From Ananas comosus (Eukaryota > Streptophyta > Magnoliopsida > Poales > Bromeliaceae), in NCBI RefSeq assembly GCF_001540865.1, contig NC_033623.1, forward strand, positions 16,380,301 through 16,444,300: 64,000 bases of DNA. Reading direction: 5' to 3'. Under the pieces are notes generated by a model. It had not been told where the DNA came from. It made no database searches and saw only the letters and a list, made by a program, of their open reading frames with translations. Both the position numbers and the translations under genes were made by a program. Positions 1-10,875 of the stretch are shown here, piece after piece (position 1 is the stretch's first letter; the number at the start of each line of letters is the position of its first letter).

Positions 1-70
1 TCGAAAGTTCTACCATAAAAAACGACTTATAAATACAAAAACAATCGTACTCATAAGAATATAGTAGCCG

Positions 71-73
<3 letters not shown>

Positions 74-109
<36 letters not shown>

Positions 110-571
110 TTTTGTGTGCTATTAGGAGCAGCCGTTTTCGATGATGAAGCTTCCGAATCGACGATCGGCTCCGTTAGACTTGATCTACCATATTTGAACT
201 ATCTAAAAAATAAATTTTACGATTTATCGATATCATTACCTACCGATCGTAAAGGTTCAAAATCAGATAAAATTTTAATAGAAAATTCTTTATACTATTT
301 ACAGCAAATTTAATATTTCTGATCGAAAATTTTAATACTATAGCACCACTTTTTGTGAGATTTTTATTTTCAGCCGTTGTTTTTTATTCCTTTCAATCGT
401 TAGGTAAATATTATCGAAAAATAACAAAATTTATTTTTTAGATATTTCAAATACGCAAGATCAAGTCTAACGGAATCAATCGTCGATTCAGAAGCTTTAT
501 CATCGAAAACAGCTTAGGAACACTAAAGACCTCTGTACTCCTAATAGCACTCAGAAGACCTTCTCTCTCTC

Positions 572-618
<47 letters not shown>
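74..618. mobile_element. Foldback MITE inserted in (TA)n, copy 1
   Basis: The core, about 108-562, is bounded on the left by (TA)n at 74-107 and on the right by (CT)n and (TA)n at 561-618. The left arm starts with GTGCTATTAGGAG and the right arm ends with its reverse complement CTCCTAATAGCAC. The arms continue as an imperfect inverted repeat of about 200 bp. The same arm sequence (motif CGACGATCGGCTCCGTTAGA and relatives) recurs at 39.0, 50.8 and 51.3 kb, so this is one family. No coding capacity is seen. Copy A' of the segmental duplication lacks it at the equivalent place. Confidence 0.7.
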
Positions 619-620
<2 letters not shown>

Positions 621-1773
621 GTCCGATACCATCGGGGCAGGCGCCAAGAACGTGACAGGAACTGGAAATCGAGATGGATAAGAGCAAATCTCACTCGTAC
701 GCGTGGCCTCCGATGGAAAGGTTGGTGACTGACTACCAAACGATCAGGGCCGTTGCATCTGCGTGTATCCGTAGGACCGCAATACCCATCTCACGGCTCA
801 CGTTAGTCATCGGTGCGGCTCTAATAAACGGGGGGAAAGAATCGTACGGCAGGCATGGTCCACCTCAAAAACGCGTGCGGAGTAATCGAGGGGCACACAA
901 ATCCACCGTCCAATGAGCCTCCAAATGAAATCAGGATCGTCAATTGATGGACGGTACGATCAAATTACCCGAGTGGTTAAAGCGATGGTTGTGTTCCTAG
1001 TGAAGTCCGACAGTGTTTTTTTGTCGTTTTGTGACTTCGCTCTCTTAGCATGTACGCTTTTACGCACAGCGAGTGCAGAAGAAAACAAGAGAAAAGACGG
1101 GAAAGAGTACAGAGAAAGGGAAAACCGGTACGGAGACGAAACAAGGGCGATAATTTCTCTGGGAATTAGTAGAGATGGCAAAATTAGTGCGGATAAATAA
1201 ATAAATAAATAAAGAACTTTGTGTGGAAAATATCATCGCCAGGCACTGAAAAATAGGAAAAATTAAGGGAAAAAAAAAAAAGAGGGGGAGAAGTCAAAAA
1301 AACTCTACCGAAGATGTCCTTACAGAGTTGCATTACATCTCTGGTAAAACAGAATAGATCCTATCGAAATTTCAACTCTAAGATCCACAAAAGCAAGAGA
1401 ACCTCAGAAAAAGGAAAACTAATTGAAATATATAACTAATTGATATATATCACTGCTTATAGTTGATACTTAGACTGTGGAAGCAATCATGGTAATAGCA
1501 CCGATCGCTAAAACAAACGTAACAACTAACACATCAAGAAGCAAAAATCACCAACTAATTTCACAACATCAGATGCTTAAAAAAAAAAAAAAAAATCTCA
1601 CAACTAGTTATACCAGTGCTTAATTAGCATATATTGATCGATGCGACTAAAAGCAACTAATATATTAGCAACGATCAGTAGAGCAAATCTAAGAATTAAC
1701 ACACGGAGAGCAGCTAAAAAAATCGGTTGATCTCACGAGATCATAACAAATGCTGAGCAATTAGGAGATGTAC

Positions 1774-1892
1774 CTTGAATCCGACGCAGCGAAAACCGCA
1801 ATCGGAGAAGGATTTCGAGAGGCCCAGATCTGGTTCACGAATCGCTTCCCGAAGCTTCCCGCGATCGCTCGCCCCTTCGAATTAGCGGCCAT
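1774..1892 (-). CDS. LEA protein, At5g17165-like, copy A: first exon only
   Basis: This is a minus-strand exon starting ATG at 1892 and ending at 1774 before a GT donor. It is 119 nt, giving 39 codons plus 2 nt. The peptide begins MAANSKGRAIAGSFGKRFVN and continues with QIWASRNPSPIAV, the conserved start of the At5g17165-like late embryogenesis abundant family. It is nearly identical to exon 1 of the complete gene at 32863-32981, with the same donor. Exon 2 is not found within 1-1773 and should lie beyond the left edge; the intervening intron holds the foldback MITE. The basic, Ser/Arg-containing N-terminus could be a mitochondrial presequence (inference). Whether this copy is functional cannot be decided here. 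Confidence 0.75.
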
Positions 1893-2010
1893 GCAAATCA
1901 GCAAATGAGAGGAGTGAAAATAGGAGAGAGAGAGAGAGAGCGAAAAGAAAGGTAAAAACGAAGGGAAAGGGATAGAGAATGGACGGGCCCTTTTCCATTG
2001 GTAGCACCAG

Positions 2011-2139
2011 CTATTTATAGCCTCGCCCGCACTCACTCCCACAGCCCACCAACCCGCCCCGTTTACTACGCCGTTAACGTTTTCATTCCCTTCTATTGAC
2101 GGCGCTCCTAACGGCGTTAGAGCGGAGGCAAGCCACGTG
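2011..2139 (-). promoter_or_regulatory. LEA copy A promoter: TATA box and ABRE/G-box
   Basis: On the minus strand CTATAAATAG lies at 2011-2020, about 120 bp upstream of the ATG. CTCACGTGGC, a canonical ABRE containing the CACGTG G-box (2134-2139), lies about 115 bp further upstream. Both elements are conserved at the same spacing in copy A' (33095-33104 and 33218-33223). Abscisic-acid control through bZIP factors is inferred from the motif and from the LEA product. Confidence 0.7.
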
Positions 2140-2331
2140 AGTGGAGCGAATATTTTGGAGCATATTCTACATACAGTCCGAAGCGTCCCTCCAGATGCTG
2201 TTGGTCTCCTGCTAGTGCATGAAATTACCAAAACGCCCCGCGACGTTTGGTCTGGTCACTGACACGGTGATAGTAGCCAAACTAACCGACAAAAATAATC
2301 TGTTATACTTCTGGTAAAAAAAAAAAAAAAA

Positions 2332-3249
2332 AGTTAAAATATAGTGAATTGCAGGAATATTCTTACAAAGTTCAATTTTCATAAATTATTTCTATAAAAA
2401 TCTAAATATATTTAGATATGTTCCTTTGATTAGCATCCGTTAGAAAACTGTTTATTTTTTAACAGTAGATTTGTGAAATAACATTTTTACCCTCACAAAT
2501 ATGTTTGTTCAAAAGCTCTAGCTGGTATACTTTTGCAGAAATGCCCTCACAAATATCCTTTTTTTTCTTTCTCTTCTTTTTTGGGCTACTGGAGCGGACG
2601 GCTCCGGCGACGTCACGGAGCTTGTCGGAGTTGTGGCCGACGAGGACGAGGTTGAGGCCCGCAGCGGCGATGCGGAAGGCGATGGTGCGGCTGATTTGGA
2701 AGCGCTCGTGATGACGGCCCCGCGAGCACGACGATCACATCATCAACGACGACAATAACGAAGAAGAAGAAAGAAGAGAAAAGGAGGAGAAAAAAGAGGA
2801 TACGAAGAAGAAGAATAAGAAGAAGGAGGCAGCGGAAGTTGTTGTCCGGCAGCCGCCACACTTACCTCAGCCGAAGGCGCCGCTGGGGATGGCGAGGTCA
2901 GCGCCGATCTCTCACGAGGAGCACCACCCGATCTTTCTTCTCCACCACGATCGTTTGCCGCATCTCCTTCCTCGCGAGCGACGGCGACGACGGCCACTCC
3001 GACAAGCAGAAGAGGGAGAGGAAGATGAAGAGAAAGAGGAAGAAGAAGAAGAAAAAAATTATCAATTCACCCTATTAATTAATCATGGTTAAATATTTTA
3101 ACTGTGGTTAACTAAATTTCTGTAACAGATCCTAATGGTAAGCACATATCTGAATACATTAAGATTTTTGCTGGAATAACTTATGAAAGTTGAACTTTGC
3201 AGGGATATTTGTAATTCATCATATTTGTAGGGACCTATATAAAATTAAC
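2332..3249. mobile_element. Pack-MULE-like element carrying gene fragments
   Basis: About 918 bp is bounded by long terminal inverted repeats of roughly 110 bp. The left arm runs from GTTAAAATATAG through AAAGTTCAATTTTCATAA. The right arm at 3120-3249 reads the same on the opposite strand as AAAGTTCAACTTTCATAA. It is flanked by A-runs (2316-2333 and 3250-3259) that may hide a target-site duplication. Copy A' lacks the whole block at 33.4 kb. The interior changes abruptly to GC-rich coding-like DNA (2585-3010), including a ketoacyl reductase fragment. Long TIRs plus captured host exon make this a Mutator-type Pack-MULE candidate. Confidence 0.65.
2586..2722 (-). pseudogene. KCR-like (very-long-chain 3-oxoacyl-CoA reductase) fragment
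   Basis: The minus-strand translation gives AVIT, then after a frame change AFRIAAAGLNLVLVGHNSDK followed by LRDVAGAVRS. This matches the N-terminal Rossmann region of plant KCR1/Glossy8-type short-chain dehydrogenases, typically TGxxxGIG then a helix and AAAGLNLVLVGRNPDKL. The glycine-rich TGxxDGIG loop is replaced and the frame is broken. Only about 40 residues survive, so it is non-functional. It sits inside the long-TIR element at 2332-3249, which implies capture by the transposon. The family call rests on motif recall, not on a search. Confidence 0.6.
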
Positions 3250-3414
3250 CAAAAAAAAAATGTCATAGCTGTAATCCCAGCTTCAGAGATTGGAAGCAAT
3301 AAAATAAATTGGTATTATTTTATGATTATTATTACTATTATTAAAAACGATTTCAAAGTCAGTATAAGTTAATGCCCGTCTAGTGTGGAGGGAAACTTGA
3401 TCTCAGGCTCTTAA

Positions 3415-3914
3415 TAGGGGACGTTTGGATCTAATGGAACTCAAATGCTATGTTATTTAAATTTTTTTAAAGTATAATTATTTTCTATTATTTATTTTAA
3501 TATAACTCGTATAGTGTTAAATTTAATTACCTTTTTCGTTTGTTTCGATGTAATTTGGTACTGATAAAATTAATTTTTTGAGTTCTATTGTTCATTTTGA
3601 TACTTCTATAAAATTTAATTTATTAAATAATTAAATTTTCGTTATTGTTTGGAAGTAAACTTAACTTATTGTAAAAAAAAAAATATCTCTAATTCATTTT
3701 AAAGGAAGTAGAGTTTAGATTCTAATATTTAATAAATTTTTTAGTTAAAGTTGAGAGTAGTGAAACTTGAGTTCAGTACTTTAGAGAAAACAGTCAAAAG
3801 TAAGTAAAATGAAGGTCTAACGTAATTTAAATTACAATATTTTTTAACTTGCACCAAAAGAAATATTAAAATAATGAAACTTAAGTTTCACCCCTCCAAT
3901 AATCAAATAGCCCT
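3415..3914. mobile_element. Non-autonomous DNA transposon (Tourist-like)
   Basis: The 500-bp AT-rich block starts TAGGGGACGTTTGG and ends CAAATAGCCCT, roughly inverted. It is flanked by TTAA at 3411-3414 and 3915-3918. The segmental copy A' has a single empty site (CTCTTAAACGAGAG at about 33529). A diverged relative occurs in A' at 33.82-34.40 kb in a different position. PIF/Harbinger affiliation is inferred from the short TTA/TAA target and the GTTTGG-type ends. No ORF. Confidence 0.6.
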
Positions 3915-3942
3915 TTAAATGAAAGTAAAAGATACCTATCAA

Positions 3943-4095
3943 ACCGACTGTTCATAACACAAATAGTAAAGAGTTTAGTGGTTGGTATTCGAGATCCCAA
4001 ATTCGAATACTAGTTAATTAATATTTTCAGCTAAGTTTATTATTTAAAGAAAATAAGCGCAACGGATAGCATGCTATATTTTTTTTAAAAAAAAA
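3943..4095 (+). mobile_element. tRNA-derived SINE
   Basis: This is a degenerate member of the SINE family best seen at 6092-6237. It has the head ACCGACTGTTC, a box A-like ACACAAATAGTAAAG, a box B-like ATTCGAATAC, then TCAGCTAAGTTTATT and the tail with ATAGCATGCTA and an A-run. It lies directly right of the Tourist-like element. Copy A' lacks both. Confidence 0.65.
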
Positions 4096-6091
4096 CGACA
4101 AACTTTATATCATTGTGGTTGATTAGTTTATCCTGCCATTGGCATCTAGCACGAAAAAAAGTTGTTCATTTATTGGTTTATTATGCATTTGTTCTCCATC
4201 GTATTATTTGCCCGTTATAGACTAGCTACTTGAGTGCGGCATTAGAAAATTTGAAATTTTTAAGTTGGTTTTCTTTGTCCTAGAAGTGGAAGAATTTTAT
4301 TTCGAGTGCTTTAACTTTAGAAAACTTTTTTTTTTTTTCTTGTTGTAATGCAATCTCCTATCTTTTGTATTATTAAAAATTTCTTTTGGGATGACTATTG
4401 CCATATATAGAGGAATATTGACTAAACTAATATTCGATATTGCGTGAAGAAAGGCCAGTGAATAGTGGTACGTTTTTGTCGAGCTTGCAACATGACAATT
4501 ACTTTATCTTTCTAAGTTAACCTTAAACTTATACATCTTCTTTAGGATATGTGTTGCATCGATGCTCAAATTTGCGTAATCCATATGGAATTGGATATGA
4601 TATTCTACTATAAATATTATTTTCTCATCAATTACCACTAAAATCAAGACTTGCATCTTTGAAGAGAACTGTTAGAGAAAGTCCCAATAATTTATTCTTT
4701 ATAAGCATTCTTCTATTTGCACTAGATTTTTGAAAATTTATATTTTTTTAATTTGCATGTTCTGAATTTTCTCACTGCTATAAAATAACGGAGAAAAAAT
4801 AAAAAAATTATGTTATAATTAGTTCTAAAATTTTCCCCCCCTTTCCTTAAAACTCAACTATTAGGTCATTTCCTAAATTATGTCAGCAATTCCCAGAAAA
4901 GTCAAGAGTCGGTGGCAAGAGAATTTGTTCGGATAAGAATTAAATAATTGCTCACGAAAATGTAATTGTCGTCTCCATTAAATTAAGTTGTTCGCCTATG
5001 ACTACTCTTCTATTATCTTCTCAGTACGTACTCCCTAGCTTTGTACTAAGAGGAGTACTTCTATATAGCTTTCTAATGTTATTTTAGCTAAAAAGATTAA
5101 AAAAACAAAATAGCAGTGCATTATTTAAATTATTGTCGATTAGTTAGATTTCATGGTATAGCGTGGTTCATCTTATACACCATTATATAATTTTTTTCTT
5201 TTGAATTTGGCATTCAGGTTGGAGGAAAGATTGTGTCTTTTCATTAAAATTTATAAACAGTTTTCTAGTTTTATTTTTTATCTATTATTTTTTGTTCAAA
5301 GGAAGCATTAAAGTAAGACTACAAAGACAACTCGGAAAGCGCCGCGAAGCTTCCTCGGCGTCATTTCAATTCCCAGATGTTAACTTTGAATGAAGTTCCT
5401 GTCACTGTCGAACACTTACAATTCAATGGGAGATATTTTTGGCCCACTCTATAGCTTTGATCATTAAAAGTTGATATAATCAACTGTAATTAACTTGAGC
5501 ATCCTCCACATGTCATAGTTTGATAGGCATTTAATACCATATATTGTCTAAGAGTTGATTAATATGGATTAGCCACCGCTAAAACGACATTTAACAGTAA
5601 ATCAGCAACGTCGGTGGTTATTAATTAATAGCAATGATAAAGTTCGTGGTTTAAAAAACGAAAATTTTCATTAGATGAAATATTTATAGAGGCTTCAAAT
5701 GGAAGTACCTACTTGGTGTAATAGGAAATATAAAAATACAAATTAATTAAAAATAAAAGGAAAAAATTTTAAAGATTTCACACAGAATTTCGAATCTACT
5801 AGGGTGAAAAACAAAATCAGTTTAGATGCTACCTGTCTTTATCCCACTTTTGGAAAGGCCCACTAAGGAAGGCAAGCGGCTCCTTTGTTCTTAAAAAAAA
5901 GGGGTAATTGATACTCCTGAAAATATTTCGATTTTTTAATTTATCTTTTTTAAAAAATTAATATTAAAAATATTATTTTTATATTCAAGTTATTTTAAAT
6001 ATATCTCTAGGGTTAAATTTTGTTAGTGAACTGTTATCAATAACCATTATTTCTGTGAAATTGTTATTTTATCCTTTCAAATATACTTTCT

Positions 6092-6237
6092 TTTTGAGAG
6101 ATAGGTAGCACGCTACCAGCTTCGTTTATTTCATTAAGAAATAAACTTAGCTGAAAATGTGAATCAACTAGGATTCGAATTTGGGTGTCGGATACCAACC
6201 ACCAAGCACTTTGCCACTTGCTCTAGGGACGGTCGGT
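6092..6237 (-). mobile_element. tRNA-derived SINE with perfect 18-bp target duplication
   Basis: Reverse-complemented, it begins ACCGACCGTCCCTAGAGC. It then has the box A-like TAGAGCAAGTGGCA, box B ATTCGAATCC, a TCAGCTAAGTTTATT middle and the tail GGTAGCGTGCTACC, TCTCTC, poly-A. It is flanked by an exact 18-bp direct repeat CTTTCAAATATACTTTCT at 6074-6091 and 6238-6255. The long TSD, A-tail and pol III boxes identify a retroposed SINE. This is the best reference copy in the window. Confidence 0.85.
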
Positions 6238-6909
6238 CTTTCAAATATACTTTCTATCGTCACCAACTTTTCTTATTTGCCATTCAGTTAGGAAAAAAAA
6301 AGTATTTTAATTTTTAATCTTTTCAAATATACTTTTCTACTATCACCAACTTGTCTTATTTGCCCTTAAGTTAAAGACAAAAGAGATATATATATATTTT
6401 TTAACTCTGTTAGATATTTAACTCACGTTTAATCTGAAATAACTTAACGGGTAGTAACTGCAGGGGCATTTTGAATAACAGAGAAATATATGAGGGATAT
6501 ATTAAAAACCAAAAAAAGGAGTAAATTAGATATTTTTGAAATTTTGAGAGGTATATGGACAATTATCCTTTCTTAAAAATATTATGAAAAAAATCTTTTA
6601 AGAAAAATATTTTTGTGATTTTCTTTTTCAATTTTTTGTCCTTCTAGTTCTTAAAAAAATATTTTTTTCATATTTTATGAGAAATTAGTGTTTTTGTTTT
6701 TCAAAAAAAGGTTCAAAAAACAAAAACAATAATTTTCCGTAAAATCTAGAAAAATGTTATAAATTTTTTTTTCCTTTTTTAAATTAAATGCGCTAAAAAA
6801 AAATTCATAAAAAACAATCTTTTCCATGCATTTCCTAGGAACGAAGCAGCACTTAGAAAGCTCTATTATTTAATCTCATCCAAAATGAAACTTTGTTGAC
6901 AGATTGGAG

Positions 6910-7069
6910 GTTTTTTTTTTTTTTTTTGAGAGAATGACATGCTACCCGCTTCGTTTATTTCGTTTAAAAATAACAAAACTGGAAATGTGAATCAGCTAGG
7001 ATTCAAACTTGGGTCTCGAATATCAACAACCAAACTTTTTTGCCACTTACGTTAGGAACAGTCGGTTGC
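6910..7069 (-). mobile_element. tRNA-derived SINE
   Basis: Same family as 6092-6237 and same orientation. It has a poly-T start (the reversed A-tail), the tail motif GACATGCTACCCGCTTCGTT and a box B region AGGATTCAAACTTGGG. A 10-bp direct repeat CAGATTGGAG occurs at 6900-6909 and 7070-7079. Copy A' shows an unoccupied site at about 37725, so it inserted after the segmental duplication. Confidence 0.8.
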
Positions 7070-7308
7070 CAGATTGGAGTTAAAAGTAAAAAAGTGCAAT
7101 AAAGTCTAAAAATAACGACTTCCGTTCAGAGCCTTCTGTTTTGCTGATGTTTGGATGGATTGCCATAAACCATAAACTCCAATTGGTACTGCTGAAATAT
7201 TCTTTATAGACAAATACTATACCCTACTGTAGAACTAAAACTTTTTTTCATTCTCACAAGACAACCCATGTTCAAGAACAAGAATAGACAAAAAGCTAAA
7301 AAATCTAA

Positions 7309-8280
7309 GGTATCGTTTAGTTTAGAGATAAGTAAAAAATAGTTATTCTAGGGATAAGTATAAATTGAGGTATAAGTCAAGATTAAATTAATTTTATGTT
7401 TAATTGAAAATTGGGTTATTTCTAGGAATAAAAAAAATAACGTTTGGTTAAGTAAGATGGAATAAGAATTAAAGTGGATAGTTATAAATAAAAAATAATG
7501 ATATTATCCCTATCCTAATATTTGAATTTGAATTTTTAAATTATATATATATATATATTTTGAAATCTAAAATTTTAATTTTTAAATTTCAAAATTTCAA
7601 ATTAAATTTTAAAATTTAAAATCTCAAAATTTAAATTCAAAATTTTAAATTTTAAATTTTAAATTTCAAACTTTAAATTTAAGATCAAATTTAAATTTAA
7701 AAAATATAAAATATCAAATTTTAACATTTAAAAATTTAAAATATCAAATTTAAAATTTAAAATTTAAAATTTTGAAAATAAAAATAGGGGTGGAACAATT
7801 AATAAAAATAATTTATTATAATAAATTTATAAATTTGATAATAATAATTTTTTTAATAAATTTATAAATTTTTTATTATTAATAATTAATATTTTTTAAA
7901 ATTCTACTTAAGCTTAAATTTAATAAAAAAAATTTTTATAATATTTAAATATAATTTATTATTAAATTTATTATAATATTTAATATTTAAATATAAAATA
8001 ATATGGATTAATATAGGATATTAATAATTAATAATAAAATAATATATTATATATATACTATTATATTTATATAATTTAGTTTTAATTTAATTTATATTTT
8101 TAATAAATTTGAAATTAAAATTTGGAATAGCACTATTCCATCAAAATAATTCCTTACTATCCGGAATAGTCGGGAATAACAAAATTTGACTAGATAAAAT
8201 ATTCCGGCCAAAAATTATTTCGTTTGGCGAATAGCGGAGTAACATTCGTTATTTCCGCTTATACCGCAACCAAACGGGCC
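7309..8280. mobile_element. PIF/Harbinger-type MITE, TSD TAA
   Basis: A 972-bp AT-rich element with ends GGTATCGTTTAGTTTAG and (inverted) GGCCCGTTTGGTTGCGG, flanked by TAA at 7306-7308 and 8281-8283. Copy A' has one TAA and an uninterrupted sequence at about 37993, so the limits are exact. The interior, 7540-7990, is dominated by repeats of the form AAATTTTAAA. No transposase is present. Confidence 0.85.
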
Positions 8281-8565
8281 TAAGAAAATGTTCACGGAAT
8301 TAGATTAGTTTTTCATCCCAGAATATATTTGTGACGTGAGAGATTGCACAGATTAATGGTCAAATCTAGAAAACTATACAAGAAATATATAATGTAATTG
8401 CGTCCCATGAATCAGATTGGTCCCACTGCTGGGCCCAAATCTACACAGCGTGCGTGGCGTGGCGGGTGGGATGTGTTCGGAGATTGACCCATTGAGTTGT
8501 GTTGGACATAAAAGATGATAAGTTAGGAATTAAATGGCCGTGCCGGACCGTATGACGGGGAGTAC

Positions 8566-9105
8566 TTATCCTAGTTAGTAAATTTGCGAATAATACGTAA
8601 ATTATTCGTAAATTTTTTAATAGCCGAATTAAACGCACTAAACGTATTTTGTTTCCAAAAGTGCGAAAAAAAAAGCGTTTTTATCTCCAAAAATAATTAT
8701 CAGTGAATATTCGCGATTTCCAATAATTCGCTCAAAAATCGGCGGCGACGCTCGCGTTGTCGTCCTCCTCCGCCGCCGCCCTATGCCGGCGCCGGAGCAA
8801 GAGGGCTGCAGCTACGGTTCCTGCCTCACCCGACGCATCCTTTTCGCCAAAAAAACGACCTGGCCAGTCGGCGACGCTCGTCGTCGTCCTCTCCTCCGCG
8901 CCGCCCTGGCCGATGCGCGGAGCAAGAGGGCCGCGGCTACGGTTCCATCTCGCCCGACGCCGTCTGCGACTCCTCGTGCGTCCGCAGAAAAAAAAAATGA
9001 ATAGAAAAAAATCACGGCGTTTGCGCGCGGTCTCGCAGGAAAGACAATGCCGCGGTCCACGAGCGCCATTGGCCTCGGTGGACCGGATGACGTGGCTCCT
9101 CTCAT

Positions 9106-9137
<32 letters not shown>

Positions 9138-9440
9138 TATATATATATATATTTTATTTATTAATATTTTAAATAATATTATAATATTATTATCATAATT
9201 TTAATATATATAATTATTAAAAATTATAAATAATAATATATATATAGTATATTAATTTTATATAGCCGAATTTTTTATTCCGAATTTTTAATGATAAACG
9301 TATATTACCCGTATAAATCACGTTATCCGAATAATTACCGAATCCGTTTTTTAGTCGTATTTTTCAACGAATTTAAAAATTAGAAGACGAATTTTATCGA
9401 AATTATATCCGTACCGAATTTGCCGAATCCGAATTAACTA
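8566..9440. mobile_element. Mutator-like element with GC-rich cargo
   Basis: It is absent from copy A', where GGGAGTACTTACTCGACCC is continuous at about 38267. The ends are TAGTTAGTAAATT and AATTAACTAACTA (inverted). The flanks read AGTACTTAT on the left and GGTACTTACT on the right, an imperfect target duplication of about 9 bp. The interior shifts sharply to GC-rich DNA at 8738-8990 and then back to (TA)n at 9105-9150. The 3' end plus flank (about 45 bp) is repeated once more at 9430-9520. A second, noisier reading is at about 19066-20010. Confidence 0.6.
8741..8985. repeat. Two tandem GC-rich units of about 120 bp
   Basis: The segments 8741-8865 and 8866-8985 both run from GGCGACGCTCG through GTCGTCCTC, a GCCCTGGCC-like core, GGAGCAAGAGGGC and CTACGGTTCC. 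Frames are open here on both strands because of GC bias, but no protein family is recognisable. It lies inside the element at 8566-9440 and could be captured exon sequence that was duplicated. Confidence 0.6.
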
Positions 9441-10210
9441 ACTATGGTACTTACTCGACCCGAGATGTCACCGCCCTTTAACTAACTATGGACTTACTTC
9501 GACGAGATGTCACCGTCCTCTCGCGTGCGCATATTGTTACGACCTATATTAAGACCTGGGAGAGGCTCCATTGCCATATATATTTCCCTGAGAATTTTAT
9601 TTTGCTTTTGATCATTGATGAGATCACTCACGAGTTCAAATTTTTATGAAAGTATGGGGTTTAAAATATTCTTTGGCATTATTTAGTTTTTTAATGCCTT
9701 TTAATTAGGCTCTTTTGATTGATGTTGCCTTTTTTTAAAAATTAATTTTAAACACTAATTATACATAGTTAAAAATTAACCATAAAGATTCGCTTAATTG
9801 CAATGAATTCTAACTAAATAATGAGTAATAATTTATTGAAAAAAATTATAAAAATAAAAAATATTTTTATTTTTTTTTTATGTCAAAGTATCAAACAATA
9901 CTTGTATGTAAGAATTGCGATGCAATTTGTCATCCCTTCTGCACATAAATTATATGTAGATTTATATTTTGAAAAAATTAAAGAAATAGTAGCGACGTCT
10001 ACGAGGCGTTAAAATTTTGTTAATGCACGTGATTCGATGAAATGTTTCAGGCGTATGCCTCACATGAAATATCTGTCTGCGAGAGAAAACCCTTCTTCCT
10101 CTGCGGCATGCCAACTAAAGCATGGGCACGAAGAGAACCAAAAAAAAAAAAAAAAAAAAAAAAAAGGAAAAGAAAAAGAAAAAGACCACCAAGTCATCAA
10201 ACAAAGATCT

Positions 10211-10432
10211 AAATGGGCCGGGCCCGGCCCGACCTTCATTCCTCTTTGAAACCCCGCTTAGGACATGATCCGGCCCGCAAAAAGAAGGGCGTAAAATCAA
10301 AATGGGCCGGGCGCAGAGTCTTCATCTTAAACCCTTCCCCGTTTCTCTCTCGCTCGCCAACTCCGACACGTCAAACCCTTTCACGGGGCGGCCGCCACCC
10401 TCCTCCGCCACGGCGCCTCGTTCCATTCCAGG
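10211..10432 (+). promoter_or_regulatory. Gene X promoter motifs and non-coding leader exon
   Basis: Two TGGGCC site-II motifs (10213 and 10302) precede a pyrimidine-rich CT stretch. A likely 5' leader exon ends at CATTCCAG before GTAGAAAAC, a good donor. Site-II motifs are typical of plant housekeeping and ribosomal-type promoters. The block is repeated at 20.76-20.98 kb (assembly duplicate) and, diverged, at 39.95-40.17 kb with the same donor position. A 27-A run precedes it at 10138-10164. Confidence 0.5.
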
Positions 10433-10875
10433 TAGAAAACTTCAAAGCATAACAAAATAAAATTTGGTTTACATACTAGTTCTAAATAATCACAAATTAT
10501 TATTCTTTTGATTTCGATATTAAGAGGTAGAGCGGGAATTACTTGTTGTGCAAGTATATATTTATGTATATCTTTTGATGATACGAACCCTAATTCAAAT
10601 CAATTCACAGATTTGCAGCTACCAGGTAGAAACCTGCTTTGATCATCAATTGGACGCTCTTCAAATTTGTCGCATATAGAAAAAGAGAAAGGTAAAGTTA
10701 CTATATAATCATGTATTCATATGTTACGCGCGTTTGGGGCAATTCAACAAATATCTTAAGAGCGTAAAATTTAGAGTGTAAGTGCTTTCCATGAGAGATC
10801 ACTTGATAAATTATAGTTAGAAGCTGTTAATTAGCATGTTCGAAATTATTTGTTGTAGTTAATATGATATAGTAA

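Larger units (their letters stand above)
620..10860. repeat. Segmental duplication, copy A
   Basis: This region aligns in order with 31650-40600. Shared landmarks are the LEA exon 1 and promoter (1.77-2.3 against 32.86-33.37 kb), the stretch at 4.1-5.9 kb against 33.6-37.4 kb, the stretch after 8283 against 37.99 kb, and the leader at 10.0-10.85 kb against 39.8-40.58 kb. Divergence is substantial, with many substitutions and copy-specific transposons, so the event is old. Stretches 4.1-6.07 kb and 9.45-10.2 kb hold no recognisable gene; they are AT-rich non-coding DNA conserved between the copies. Confidence 0.85.

Noticed and set aside
674..1200. Frames in the LEA copy A intron (0.67-1.2 kb)
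   Set aside because: The equivalent sequence in copy A' (31.7-32.3 kb) has shifted frames and lies within the intron. There is no conserved protein.
3960..4030. tRNA genes suggested by box A and box B motifs
   Set aside because: The motifs belong to SINEs. Cloverleaf arms do not pair, and conserved SINE 3' parts and A-tails follow.
8757..9164. GC-rich frames on both strands at 8.76-9.16 kb (and 19.2-19.67 kb)
   Set aside because: Openness reflects GC-rich tandem units inside a transposon. Codon patterns are low-complexity Arg/Ala and no domain is visible.
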